The notes under the pieces: generated by a model
The model's input: the letters and a program-made list of their open reading frames with translations, nothing else
What the model was told of the DNA's origin: nothing
The model's database searches: none
Translations under genes and position numbers: made by a program
Source of the DNA: Ectopseudomonas composti
Lineage (GTDB): Bacteria > Pseudomonadota > Gammaproteobacteria > Pseudomonadales > Pseudomonadaceae
Length of the DNA stretch: 64,000 bases
Assembly: GCF_900115475.1 (NCBI RefSeq)
Contig: NZ_FOWP01000011.1
Location: 62,001 to 126,000, forward strand
Direction of reading: 5' to 3'
Shown here: positions 1-7,721 of the stretch, piece after piece
How positions within the stretch are numbered: position 1 is the stretch's first letter
Layout: every line of letters starts with the position of its first letter

Positions 1-34
1 TAGGCGGGAATCCAGAAACACCGCAGAACCTGGG

Positions 35-52
35 CTCCCGCTTTCGTGGGAG
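35..52. repeat. Short hairpin upstream of proB
   Basis: CTCCC and GGGAG arms close a small loop inside the 101 bases that precede proB. It resembles Pseudomonas REP-type palindromes and has no T-run, so it is unlikely to be an intrinsic terminator. The upstream gene (obg/cgtA is the usual neighbour) is outside the window. Confidence 0.4.
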
Positions 53-101
53 TGACGTTCAGACGTTGCCTAAGTGGGCCTCTGGCTAAGGTTGGAAGAT
101 C

Positions 102-1220
102 ATGCGTGACAAGGTGACCGGCGCGCGGCGCTGGGTGGTGAAGATCGGCAGTGCGCTGCTGACCGCCGACGGGCGTGGCCTGGATCGTGCGGCCATGGCG
201 GTATGGGTCAAGCAGATGGTCGCGCTGCGTGAGCAGGGCGTCGAGCTGGTGCTGGTGTCCTCCGGTGCGGTGGCGGCCGGGATGAGCCGACTGGGCTGGA
301 CCAGCCGACCTAGTGCGATGCATGAGCTGCAGGCTGCTGCCGCCATCGGCCAGATGGCTCTGGTACAGGCTTGGGAGTCGAGCTTTGCCGAGCACAATCG
401 CCGCACCGCGCAGGTTCTGCTGACTCACGACGATCTCTCCGACCGCAAGCGCTACCTCAACGCGCGCAGCACCTTGCGTACGCTGGTGAATCTCGATGTG
501 ATCCCGGTGATCAACGAGAACGACACTGTAGTCACCGATGAAATCCGCTTCGGCGACAACGACACCTTGGCCGCGCTGGTGGCCAACCTGGTGGAGGCCG
601 ATCTGCTGGTGATTCTCACCGACCGCGACGGCATGTATAACGCCGACCCGCGTCACAACCCCGATGCCGAGCTGATCTTCGAAGCCCGCGCCGATGACCC
701 GGCGCTGGATGCTGTGGCTGGTGGCGTCGGTGGTGCGCTGGGACGTGGCGGTATGCAGACCAAGCTGCGTGCCTCGCGCCTGGCCGCACGTTCCGGTGCG
801 TACACCGTCATCGTCGGTGGTGCTATAGAGCAGGTGCTGGCCCGCCTCAAGGGCGGCGAGCGTCTGGGCACGCTGCTGGCACCCGAGCGTGGTTTGCTGG
901 CGGCGCGCAAGCAATGGCTGGCCGGTCATCTGCAGACGCGCGGTACCCTGGTGCTGGATGCTGGCGCGGTGAAAGCGCTGAGCCAGGATCGCAAGAGCCT
1001 GCTGCCAGTGGGGGTAAAAGCGGTGCAGGGCAGTTTCCGCCGTGGTGAGATGGTGGTCTGCGTATCGCCTGACGGTCGTGAGATTGCCCGTGGCCTGGTC
1101 AACTACAGCGCGCTGGAAGCACAGAAGATCATCGGCCAACCATCCGATGCCATCGAAAAGCTGCTCGGCTATGTCGATGAGCCGGAGCTGGTGCATCGGG
1201 ATAACCTGATCCTGGTTTAA
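102..1220 (+). CDS. proB: Glutamate 5-kinase
   Basis: Phosphorylates L-glutamate with ATP to glutamyl-5-phosphate, the first and feedback-controlled step of proline synthesis in the cytoplasm. The 372 aa match the usual bacterial length with a PUA tail. The amino-acid kinase domain (about residues 8-240) shows VVKIGSALL, the SSGAVAAG glycine loop, INENDTV and FGDNDTLAALVA, then LTDRDGMY. The C-terminal PUA domain spans about 275-355. The ATG at 102 follows a weak purine-rich GGAAG site. creA starts 18 bases after the stop in the same direction, so the two are probably co-transcribed, as is common in pseudomonads. Confidence 0.97.
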   Translation: MRDKVTGARRWVVKIGSALLTADGRGLDRAAMAVWVKQMVALREQGVELVLVSSGAVAAGMSRLGWTSRPSAMHELQAAAAIGQMALVQAWESSFAEHNRRTAQVLLTHDDLSDRKRYLNARSTLRTLVNLDVIPVINENDTVVTDEIRFGDNDTLAALVANLVEADLLVILTDRDGMYNADPRHNPDAELIFEARADDPALDAVAGGVGGALGRGGMQTKLRASRLAARSGAYTVIVGGAIEQVLARLKGGERLGTLLAPERGLLAARKQWLAGHLQTRGTLVLDAGAVKALSQDRKSLLPVGVKAVQGSFRRGEMVVCVSPDGREIARGLVNYSALEAQKIIGQPSDAIEKLLGYVDEPELVHRDNLILV

Positions 1221-1238
1221 AAGCGAAGGGAGAGTGCG

Positions 1239-1700
1239 ATGAATCTGTTCAAGGGATGTGCGCTGGGCCTTTTGATGTTACCCGGCGTGGCACTGGCCGA
1301 AACCATTGGCGAGGTGTCGACGGTGTTCAAATGGGTGGGGCCGAACGACAAGATCGTCGTCGAGGCTTTCGATGATCCCAAGGTAGAGGGCGTGACCTGT
1401 TATCTGTCGCGCGCCAAGACCGGCGGCGTGAAGGGTGGACTGGGCTTGGCCGAGGATCGTGCAGAGGCCTCCATCGCCTGTCGTCAGGTCGGTCCCATCG
1501 CATTCAAGGGCAAGCTCAAGGACGGCGAGGAGGTGTTCAAGGAGCGTACCTCGCTGGTGTTCAAAACCATGCAGGTGGTGCGTTTCTTCGACGCCAAGCG
1601 CAACACGCTGGTGTATCTGGTCTACAGCGACCGGGTGATCGAGGGCAGCCCGCAGAATGCGGTGACGGCCATTCCGATTCTGCCCTGGGGTCAGCAGTAA
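1239..1700 (+). CDS. creA: CreA family periplasmic protein
   Basis: A 153-aa secreted protein of the CreA family, whose biochemical role is unknown. The first 20 residues form a clear Sec signal peptide (hydrophobic GLLMLPGVALA, cleavage expected after ALA). The mature part contains the family pattern of two cysteines (VTCYLSRAK and SIACRQVG) that could form a disulfide. A GGGAG ribosome site lies just before the ATG. It follows proB closely and ends at a strong terminator shared with the convergent mqo. Confidence 0.9.
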   Translation: MNLFKGCALGLLMLPGVALAETIGEVSTVFKWVGPNDKIVVEAFDDPKVEGVTCYLSRAKTGGVKGGLGLAEDRAEASIACRQVGPIAFKGKLKDGEEVFKERTSLVFKTMQVVRFFDAKRNTLVYLVYSDRVIEGSPQNAVTAIPILPWGQQ

Positions 1701-1715
1701 CCCGATCAGCGCCCA

Positions 1716-1743
1716 TAAAAAACGCCCCGAAGGGCGTTTTTTT
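1716..1743. terminator. Bidirectional intrinsic terminator, creA/mqo
   Basis: AAAAAACGCCC and GGGCGTTTTTT arms around a short GAA-type loop, with A-run on one side and T-run on the other, so it can stop transcription from both convergent genes. Confidence 0.9.
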
Positions 1744-1754
1744 ATGCGTGACGA

Positions 1755-3254
1755 TCAGGCGCTGGGGGTATCCAGTTGCAGGCGCTGGTTCGATTGCGTC
1801 TGCACCTGGTGATAGCGCTCGGCGTCATGGGACAGAACCTCGGCCATGGCCGGGAAGATCTCGTCCAGCTTGGTCCGCCAGCCTTCGCTCTTGGTCTGCT
1901 CGGGGAAGCAGCGGCGGATCAGGTCGAGCATGATCGACACGGTCACCGATGCGCCCGGCGAAGCGCCGAGCAGAGCGGCGATGGTGCCGTCTTCCGCTGC
2001 CACCAGCTCGGTGCCGAACTGCAGGATGCCGCCGTTCTTGGCGTCCTTCTTGATGATCTGCACGCGTTGGCCGGCCACTTCCAGGCGCCAGTCCTCGGCC
2101 TTGGCTTCCGGGTAGAAGCCGCGCAGGGTGTTCAGGCGCTGTTCCTCGGACTGCATCACTTCCTTGATCAGGTAACGGGTCAGGTCCAGGTTGTCGCGCG
2201 CCACCGCCAGCATCGGGCCGAGGTTGTTGGGGCGTACCGACAGCGGCAGGTCGAGGAATGAACCGTACTTGAGGAACTTGGTGGTGAAGCCGGCGTAAGG
2301 GCCGAACAGCAGGGATTTCTTGCCATCGACCACGCGGGTATCGAGGTGCGGTACCGACATTGGCGGCGAACCTACGGCCGCCTGGCTGTAGACCTTGGCT
2401 TGGTGTTGTTTAACGATTTCCGGATTGTCACAGCGCAGCCACTGGCCGCTCACCGGGAAGCCGCCGAAGCCTTTGCCTTCGGGGATGCCGGACAGCTGCA
2501 GCAGTGGCAGCGCGCCGCCACCGGCACCGAGGAAGACGAACTTGCTCTTGAGCTTGCGCGTGGCGCCGGAGCGGGTGTCCTTGATGTCCACCAGCCAGCC
2601 TTCGCCATCGCGCTTGAGGTCGGTGACCTTCTGGTTGCAGGTGACCTTGGCGTTGGGTTGAGTGGTCAGGTAGGCGAGCATCTGCTCGGTGACCGCACCG
2701 AAGTTGACGTCGGTGCCGGCTTGCACGCGGGTCATCGCCAGTGGTTCGTTGCTGTCACGGCCAGGGATCAGCAGCGGTGCCCACTCGGCGATAGTGGCGC
2801 GATCCTCGGTGTACTCCATCTCGGTGAAGGCGTGATGCTGACGCAGCGCCTCGAAACGCTTCTTGAGGAAGGCGATGCCGCTGTTGCCGCGCACGAAGCT
2901 CATGTGCGGGACCGGATTGATGAAGGTCTTCGGCGAGTTGATCGCGCCTTTTTCGATCAGGTAAGCCCAGAACTGTTTGGACTCCTCGAACTGGGCGTTG
3001 ATATTCACCGACTTCTTGATGTCGATGCTGCCGTCCGCGCCTTCCGGGGTGTAGTTCAACTCGCACAGCGCGGCGTGACCGGTACCGGCGTTGTTCCAGG
3101 GGTTGGAGCTTTCCACCGCGCCGGACTCGCGCAGCTCTACCACTTCCAGCGTGATGCCGGGGTTGAGTTCCTTGAGCAGTACGCCCAGGGTCGCGCTCAT
3201 GATGCCGGCACCAACCAGCACCACATCTACGCTTTGGGAATCGTTGTGCGCCAT
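1755..3254 (-). CDS. mqo: Malate:quinone oxidoreductase
   Basis: Membrane-peripheral FAD enzyme that oxidises L-malate to oxaloacetate and passes electrons to quinone, replacing or backing up soluble malate dehydrogenase in the TCA cycle. The 499 aa match the family length. The N-terminal FAD-binding motif VVLVGAGIMSATLG (residues about 10-23) is present, followed by the characteristic SNPWNNAGTGHAALCE stretch. The C-terminal region carries QRVQIIKKD and LLGASPGASVS/T-like sequence typical of MQO. The ATG at 3254 is preceded on the minus strand by a GAGAGG ribosome site. It is transcribed alone, convergent with creA. Confidence 0.96.
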   Translation of the reverse strand: MAHNDSQSVDVVLVGAGIMSATLGVLLKELNPGITLEVVELRESGAVESSNPWNNAGTGHAALCELNYTPEGADGSIDIKKSVNINAQFEESKQFWAYLIEKGAINSPKTFINPVPHMSFVRGNSGIAFLKKRFEALRQHHAFTEMEYTEDRATIAEWAPLLIPGRDSNEPLAMTRVQAGTDVNFGAVTEQMLAYLTTQPNAKVTCNQKVTDLKRDGEGWLVDIKDTRSGATRKLKSKFVFLGAGGGALPLLQLSGIPEGKGFGGFPVSGQWLRCDNPEIVKQHQAKVYSQAAVGSPPMSVPHLDTRVVDGKKSLLFGPYAGFTTKFLKYGSFLDLPLSVRPNNLGPMLAVARDNLDLTRYLIKEVMQSEEQRLNTLRGFYPEAKAEDWRLEVAGQRVQIIKKDAKNGGILQFGTELVAAEDGTIAALLGASPGASVTVSIMLDLIRRCFPEQTKSEGWRTKLDEIFPAMAEVLSHDAERYHQVQTQSNQRLQLDTPSA

Positions 3255-3717
3255 TAACCTCTCTCCAAGAAAAACTGCACCAGATGGACGGCCGTTCGGC
3301 CTTTCAGGGCGATACCGGCAGACTCAGGCGTGATGCCCCGTCGTTCGGCTGGGAGGGTCAAGGCTGGGATTTGCGGACGCAAAACTGTTCATCTGTTCGC
3401 CACACTCTTGTGAAGTTGTAAAAACCGTTTTTTTCACGCTCTTTTGGAGCGGTGAACCTCAAAAGCTCGACTGCCTCGGCGCGCTTTTGCCCGTGCAAGT
3501 CATGCAATGCATGGCTGCCATTGGCTCTGCATATGGGCGGAAAGCGGCTAGCCGGATGCGGCAGCTCGAAGTGGGCGACTCTCTGAGGCGGGGCGATGAC
3601 ATTGCATCGGCGAGGTCGTGCGGCCCGATCAGGAGACGTCCTTATAATCGGGGCGCGATTATAACGGTGAATGAGGGGAAATTGATCGCCCCTGCGTGAC
3701 TTTTATTCTTCCGCCGG
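3255..3717. other. Long intergenic region upstream of mqo
   Basis: About 460 bases without a convincing gene. Short open frames here have no ribosome site or recognisable product. It should hold the mqo promoter. The one distinct structure is the palindrome with two opposed TATAAT hexamers listed separately. No tRNA or known riboswitch pattern is seen. Confidence 0.5.
3642..3664. promoter_or_regulatory. Palindrome with opposed TATAAT hexamers
   Basis: Perfect 9-base arms TTATAATCG and CGATTATAA flank 5 bases. Each strand carries a consensus -10 hexamer. No good -35 is evident. On the minus strand it could drive mqo with a leader of about 390 bases. It may equally be a binding site. Function is inference. 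Confidence 0.35.
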
Positions 3718-3948
3718 TCAGGCCGCCAACGGGCGAGCAGTCGATGCGTGTGTGACGACTGGCGTGAGTCGGGCTCCGGCGGGCAGGGGAGCGCCCAACC
3801 AAGAGACGCTCGGCTCGCGAACTTCCACCCAGCCAGCCTGGTGCGGATGCTCCTGCATCTGCCGCAGGGCGCGGCAAAGTCCCTGACCATCGACAAGAGC
3901 GAAATGGCGCATCGGGCGAGAGCGGCTGAATAGGCGGCGCAAAAGCAT
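3718..3948 (-). CDS. Small conserved hypothetical protein
   Basis: A 76-aa basic protein. The start has a GGAG site (3957-3960) 8 bases before the ATG, which supports it as real. The N-terminus is arginine-rich (MLLRRLFSRSRPMRHF) and is followed by a GLCRALRQ segment and a WVEV strand. No transmembrane segment or cysteine pair is visible. I recall similar short proteins near mqo in other pseudomonads but cannot assign a function. Several frames are open here because of high G+C, so the call rests on the ribosome site and the recognisable sequence style. Confidence 0.55.
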   Translation of the reverse strand: MLLRRLFSRSRPMRHFALVDGQGLCRALRQMQEHPHQAGWVEVREPSVSWLGAPLPAGARLTPVVTHASTARPLAA

Positions 3949-4114
3949 GGCAGAGGCTCCAGCGTGGTGGGTTTTACCTTTATGCCAGGGCGCGGTGACA
4001 GGCTGATGACAGGAACCGCAACGGCACGCCGATGGTCCTATGCAGCGCTACTGTCGGCCTCAGGCCGTGCTGGTTATACTGCCGGCCACTTTTACCTCAC
4101 TCGGAGAGATGAGC

Positions 4115-4699
4115 ATGCTGCACCGTGCGTTGATCGCCTTGCTTGCTGCCACCAGCCTGACTCTGGCCGGTTGTGCCCTCAGCCCTCAGCAACTCACCCC
4201 GCAACCCAAGCTCACCAGCTCGCTGACCCCTGTGGGTCAAGGCCAGCCGGTGGTGGTGCGCGTGGTTGATGGTCGCCCTTCGCCGGTGCTTGGCACCCGC
4301 GGCGGCCTGTATCCGGAAACCAGCTCCATCAGCGTCAGCCCTGATTACGTGCTGCCAAAACTGCAGGCCGAGGCCGAAGCGGCCGTGCGTCTGCTCGGTT
4401 TTACCCCGTCGCCCAATGCCTATAACGCGCCGCAGCTGACCATCACCCTGGCGGACCTCAAGTATCAGTCGCCGAAAGAAGGCATGTACGTCACCGAGGC
4501 CGATATCTCTGCCTCCATTCGTGCCGACGTGCAGGGTGGCAGCCGCCGCTACACTGGTCGTTATGGCGCCTCGCTGAACCAGCGCTTCGGCTCCGCGCCG
4601 AACCAGCAGACCAACAGCAAACTAGTGAGCGACGTGCTCAGCGACGCACTGACTCGTGCGTTCAAGGACCCGACCATTGGCCAGGTTCTGCTGCAGTAA
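4115..4699 (+). CDS. YajG-like lipoprotein
   Basis: A lipoprotein of about 194 aa. The signal peptide ends in lipobox LAGC, so the mature protein starts at Cys and, with no Asp at +2, should go to the outer membrane. The body has the YajG-family layout: a short linker, a beta-rich region (VVVRVVDGR) and a C-terminal helix with DVLSDALTRAFKDP. The role of YajG is unknown. ATG 4115 is chosen over ATG 4109 because GGAGAG at 4103-4108 directly abuts the latter but stands at a proper distance from the former. It is monocistronic, ending at a strong terminator. Confidence 0.8.
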   Translation: MLHRALIALLAATSLTLAGCALSPQQLTPQPKLTSSLTPVGQGQPVVVRVVDGRPSPVLGTRGGLYPETSSISVSPDYVLPKLQAEAEAAVRLLGFTPSPNAYNAPQLTITLADLKYQSPKEGMYVTEADISASIRADVQGGSRRYTGRYGASLNQRFGSAPNQQTNSKLVSDVLSDALTRAFKDPTIGQVLLQ

Positions 4700-4716
4700 T
4701 CCATAACGCCGCTACG

Positions 4717-4746
4717 AAAAACGCCCCGCATTGCGGGGCGTTTTCA
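4717..4746. terminator. Intrinsic terminator after the YajG-like gene
   Basis: AAAACGCCCCGCA and TGCGGGGCGTTTT form a near-perfect stem with T-run. It sits between convergent genes and can serve both. Confidence 0.9.
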
Positions 4747-4760
4747 TTTGTCTCGGGTCT

Positions 4761-4967
4761 TCACGCCGCCTCGGCGTAGAACTCCGGCAGGCTCATGCCG
4801 GTGCGGTTGTCGATATCCGGCAGGTCGTAGTGCTCATGGCCGCCGAGGGCGCAGTACACCAGCCAGTGCTGGTCCTGCACGTTGAAGGAGAGTTCGTCGA
4901 CCACGGCGTCCACTTCATCCAGCGAGTCGATCAGGTAATCGCGATCCAGCGGTTGTGAATTGAGCAT
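4761..4967 (-). CDS. Small acidic conserved protein
   Basis: A 68-aa acidic protein (MLNSQPLDRDYLIDSLDEVDAV start). The ATG at 4967 is preceded by a GGAGG site, which fixes the start. A longer frame upstream lacks such a site. The sequence is rich in Asp/Glu and has a central WLVYCALGG segment. No known domain is recognised. It is soluble, with no signal peptide. It stands alone with a shared terminator downstream. Function unknown. Confidence 0.7.
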   Translation of the reverse strand: MLNSQPLDRDYLIDSLDEVDAVVDELSFNVQDQHWLVYCALGGHEHYDLPDIDNRTGMSLPEFYAEAA

Positions 4968-5094
4968 GGCAGGTCCTCCAGGGACATTTAGGTTTGGCTC
5001 CAGCAACAGTCGTGACTGTGTGGTCACTCTTAGAGATACAAACCCTAGGCCAGGCATATGACAGTTTTCAGACGATTTCGGGATAGCGAGCTGC

Positions 5095-5111
5095 GTTCGT
5101 CGGAAACGAAC
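5095..5111. promoter_or_regulatory. Inverted repeat next to a TATAAA box
   Basis: GTTCGT and ACGAAC arms flank CGGAA, followed at once by TATAAA at 5114. The placement resembles an operator overlapping a promoter for the small membrane protein at 5241. No matching regulator is adjacent, so this is inference. Confidence 0.3.
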
Positions 5112-5240
5112 CTTATAAAAGCGAGGTTTCAGTAAACTGCGCGGCGACTTTTCAATGGCTGAGAGGCGCGCTTTTCGGCTGAAATCCCCATTCTGGTGCG
5201 ATGGCTAGGCTGCTGCACCATGCTGTTCTCGAGGTGTCGC

Positions 5241-5513
5241 ATGTCGCTGCAGGTGTTGTGGTCCCTGTTCCTCGCCCATCCGGCGGGGGCGCTCAATTCA
5301 CTGGCCTTGTTCTTTGCCCTGGCGGGTGCCTGGTTATGCCTGATGACCCGTATGCGTGAGCAGCGCGGCATGGCGCGCGTGCTGGCTCAGGGCGGGCTGG
5401 ACGAAATTGAGGTGGATGAGCGTACCCAGCGTATCAATCGCTTCTTCTATCGCTTTGGCACTCTCAGCCTGGGGGTGGCGCTGTTGCTGTCCTGGTTCAG
5501 TACGCAGCTTTGA
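5241..5513 (+). CDS. Small two-helix membrane protein
   Basis: A 90-aa protein with two predicted membrane helices, one near residues 5-35 (LFLAHPAGALNSLALFFALAGAWLC) and one at the C-terminus (TLSLGVALLLSWF). They are joined by a charged cytoplasmic loop containing LDEIEVDERTQRINRFFYR. The ATG at 5241 is chosen because GAGGTG lies 5-10 bases upstream. Not recognised as any named family. A terminator follows directly. The gene lies alone between oppositely oriented neighbours. Confidence 0.65.
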   Translation: MSLQVLWSLFLAHPAGALNSLALFFALAGAWLCLMTRMREQRGMARVLAQGGLDEIEVDERTQRINRFFYRFGTLSLGVALLLSWFSTQL

Positions 5514-5527
5514 GTTTGAGCGATTAG

Positions 5528-5564
5528 CGAAAACGGCAGCCCTGGTGGCTGCCGTTTTCTTTTG
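5528..5564. terminator. Bidirectional intrinsic terminator
   Basis: GAAAACGGCAGCC and GGCTGCCGTTTTC pair perfectly around CTGGT, with T-rich tail. It lies between the convergent small membrane protein and the acyltransferase gene. Confidence 0.9.
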
Positions 5565-5577
5565 TCGCGGGGGGGGC

Positions 5578-6741
5578 TTAGAGCGGCAGGCCAGCCTTGA
5601 TTCGATACTGGTTACGCACCGGGTTGGCGTACTGCAGGATCAGGAACGGTTTTTCTTCGGCGCTGCAGGCGGCCAGGCGTTTGTTCCACTGCGCTTCGGC
5701 CTTGGCCAGTTCTGCAGCGGGGAATACCTCGCTTGCCGCCGGCACGTTCAGCTCGGCCTCGCGGCCCTCCCACATGGCGTAGGCCAGGTAGTGGACGGGG
5801 AACAGACGGTACTGGCCGAGAATATGGCGATCCAGTGCCTGCGCCAGTTGCTTGGTGTCTTCCAGGCCGGCCATCGGCGGGCTGAAGTGCAGGTGCACGC
5901 GTCCTTTGTAGCCGGTAATGCCCAGGGCAATGCTGGCGTCGTCCTCGCCTGGCGCCTTGGTGTAGCTGCCGGTGGCTGCGCGCATGCTCAGCTCGCGGGC
6001 CTTGGCCAGGTCGCAAGGGTCGTACTCGTAGCTGATCGACACCGGGATCAGATTCAGCGAGTCGATGACCTCGGCGAACGGCTCGTCCTTGCGGCTCATG
6101 TGGAACATCTTGAGGATGGCCGAATCGGTGCGGTCGTCACCGTCCTTGGCACGGCCTTCGGCCTGGGCGATCCAGATCGATTCGCCGTCTTCGCGGATCG
6201 AATGGTTGATATAGGCCGAGAGCAGCTGATAGGCCGCCAGCTTCTCGCGTCGCCCACTGATCGAGCGGTGTACGATGAAGCTCTTGTTCAGGCGCATCAG
6301 GTCGCTGACGAAGGGGCGCTGCAGCAGGTTGTCGCCGATGGCGATACGTGGTGTCTGCAGGCCGGCATGGTAGACGGCGTAGTTGACGAAGGCCGGATCC
6401 ATGACGATGTCACGGTGGTTGGCCAGGTACAGATAGGGTTTGCCCGACTGCAGGTGCTCCAGGCCGGAGTAGCTGATGCCGTCACTGGCGTGCTCGATGG
6501 TGCGGTCGATGTAGGGCTCGATCTTTTCCTGCAGCTTGCTGACCGAATCGACGCTGGCGAACTCGCCACGTAGGCGCGCAGCGATCAGCGGCTTGAGCAG
6601 CCAGCCCAATGGCCCGGCCAGTCGCGGAAAGCGAAAACGAGTGAGGGTGCCGAGAAACGCCGGATCGGCGAGCAGGCGCGCCAGTACGGGGCGCACTTCT
6701 GCATCGGCATAGGGTCGGATGGCATCGAATGCGCCCATCAT
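5578..6741 (-). CDS. Glycerol-phosphate-type acyltransferase
   Basis: A 387-aa member of the PlsC/PlsB acyltransferase superfamily, probably acting on glycerophospholipid or a related acceptor at the inner membrane. The core is at residues about 110-300: YLANHRDIVMD carries the catalytic-type His and Asp, and IAQAEGRAKDG corresponds to the acceptor-binding block normally written EGTR. The His-to-Asp spacing is one residue longer than the classical HX4D motif, which appears to be a family variant. A long C-terminal domain follows, ending in a stretch with AMWEGR and YANPVRNQYRIKAG. No clear membrane helix is seen. It is monocistronic. The precise substrate cannot be told. Confidence 0.8.
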   Translation of the reverse strand: MMGAFDAIRPYADAEVRPVLARLLADPAFLGTLTRFRFPRLAGPLGWLLKPLIAARLRGEFASVDSVSKLQEKIEPYIDRTIEHASDGISYSGLEHLQSGKPYLYLANHRDIVMDPAFVNYAVYHAGLQTPRIAIGDNLLQRPFVSDLMRLNKSFIVHRSISGRREKLAAYQLLSAYINHSIREDGESIWIAQAEGRAKDGDDRTDSAILKMFHMSRKDEPFAEVIDSLNLIPVSISYEYDPCDLAKARELSMRAATGSYTKAPGEDDASIALGITGYKGRVHLHFSPPMAGLEDTKQLAQALDRHILGQYRLFPVHYLAYAMWEGREAELNVPAASEVFPAAELAKAEAQWNKRLAACSAEEKPFLILQYANPVRNQYRIKAGLPL

Positions 6742-7103
6742 GCTCTCTTGTTCTAGAACGGCTAAGGTTGGAATGGTGTCTGCTTAACAGGGTGAGCAGT
6801 AGACCGGCGATTATAGCGTCAAGTCACAGCGAATCATCGAAGCCCGCAAGGACGGAGGCTTTCAGAGGCAGAGCAGGCATTTTTTCTTGAAAAGCAAACA
6901 GGGCTTGAGGGTTTCCCGGAACTGATCAAGGCATAGCCGAAGTACGAGCTATATATCGTTCACGGGCAGGTCGACCCGGCACGCGGTCAGATCAACCCCG
7001 ACTACAACGAAGCGGATAGAAACTTGGAAGGACACAGCGCGGGCAGCAGATAACAGCAGCAGTGGCCCGGCGATGGTTTGCAAGGAGATAGGGAGGGCAG
7101 CAT
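6742..7103. other. Intergenic boundary of the accessory block
   Basis: About 360 bases between the acyltransferase and the AT-rich block. The first part should contain the acyltransferase promoter. From about 6937 the sequence looks like the tail of a lost gene (listed separately). No tRNA, direct repeat or integrase is visible, so the junction mechanism is unknown. Confidence 0.4.
6937..7053 (+). pseudogene. Possible 3' remnant of a gene
   Basis: After an in-frame TAG at 6934, 38 codons stay open to TAA at 7051. They read like protein: KYELYIVHGQVDPARGQINP then DYNEADRNLEGHSAGSR. There is no ATG, GTG or TTG start with a ribosome site, so this would be a 5'-truncated C-terminus. It sits at the edge of the accessory block, in the same direction as the orphan gene at 7104. 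The family is not recognised. The evidence is compositional only. Confidence 0.3.
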
Positions 7104-7715
7104 ATGAAAGCCGACATGGACGATATGCCGGAGTACCTGAAGACCAGGAAGCAGGAAGGCCCCTGGCGGATGGTGGCAATCATGGCGATAGGAACGGGCG
7201 TAGTCGTAGGCGGGCTAAGCCTGTTCGGTGGTGGCTTTATCGACAGAGCCAAAACAATCGCCAGTGGCGATGGACTTAGAGACGATATCGGCCTGCTACA
7301 ACCCCAACCGAAGCAGCAAGAAAGCGCCCGGCCACAAGGCGCAGTTGCAAGACGCGAAACCTACACCCCGCCACAGACATTCCGCACTGAAGAACCGCTA
7401 GTTATCGAAAGAGGAGGGGCATACGACCCCGAACCCACTCAGCCAGAAAGACAGACCGTCTTCAATGATCAAAACTACAGACCGCAGGGCGCAGCTAACG
7501 TGGTCAGCTTCAACGCACCAGTGATTGCTAGCGAAAAACAGCAAGCAACTGCACAAACACGGCAAGAGATTGTGATCGTTGGGCAAGAGCAAAAGCCGGG
7601 TGACTGGGTTTGCACCTTCATTGGGGGTGAAGGAAGCCTTGAAAGGCGGAACTGCAAATCAAGTATGCAACTTCATAATCGGAATCAAAGTTACTCAGGG
7701 AATAGGTCGCCATAA
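7104..7715 (+). CDS. Membrane-anchored orphan protein
   Basis: A 203-aa protein of unknown function. A charged N-terminus (MKADMDDMPEYLKTRKQ) precedes one membrane helix at about residues 22-46 (MVAIMAIGTGVVVGGLSLFGGG). The rest is a long proline/glutamine-rich low-complexity linker and a short C-terminal module with GDWVCTFIGGEGSLERRNC, whose two cysteines could pair. The topology suggests an inner-membrane anchor with a periplasmic tail. A GGAGGG site stands 5-10 bases before the ATG. Base composition is lower in G+C than the core genes around it. The style recalls small proteins of integrative or conjugative elements, but no such partner is present. It converges on the two-gene operon, only 6 bases apart. 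Confidence 0.6.
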   Translation: MKADMDDMPEYLKTRKQEGPWRMVAIMAIGTGVVVGGLSLFGGGFIDRAKTIASGDGLRDDIGLLQPQPKQQESARPQGAVARRETYTPPQTFRTEEPLVIERGGAYDPEPTQPERQTVFNDQNYRPQGAANVVSFNAPVIASEKQQATAQTRQEIVIVGQEQKPGDWVCTFIGGEGSLERRNCKSSMQLHNRNQSYSGNRSP

Positions 7716-7721
7716 ATAAGG

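Noticed and set aside
2346..3257. Long plus-strand open frame (303 codons) opposite mqo
   Set aside because: Exact antisense of a complete mqo gene. The frame is open because of codon bias at high G+C; no ribosome site and no recognisable domain.
5356..6573. 405-codon plus-strand frame opposite the acyltransferase
   Set aside because: Overlaps two genes with clear starts and motifs, and crosses an intrinsic terminator. A compositional shadow.
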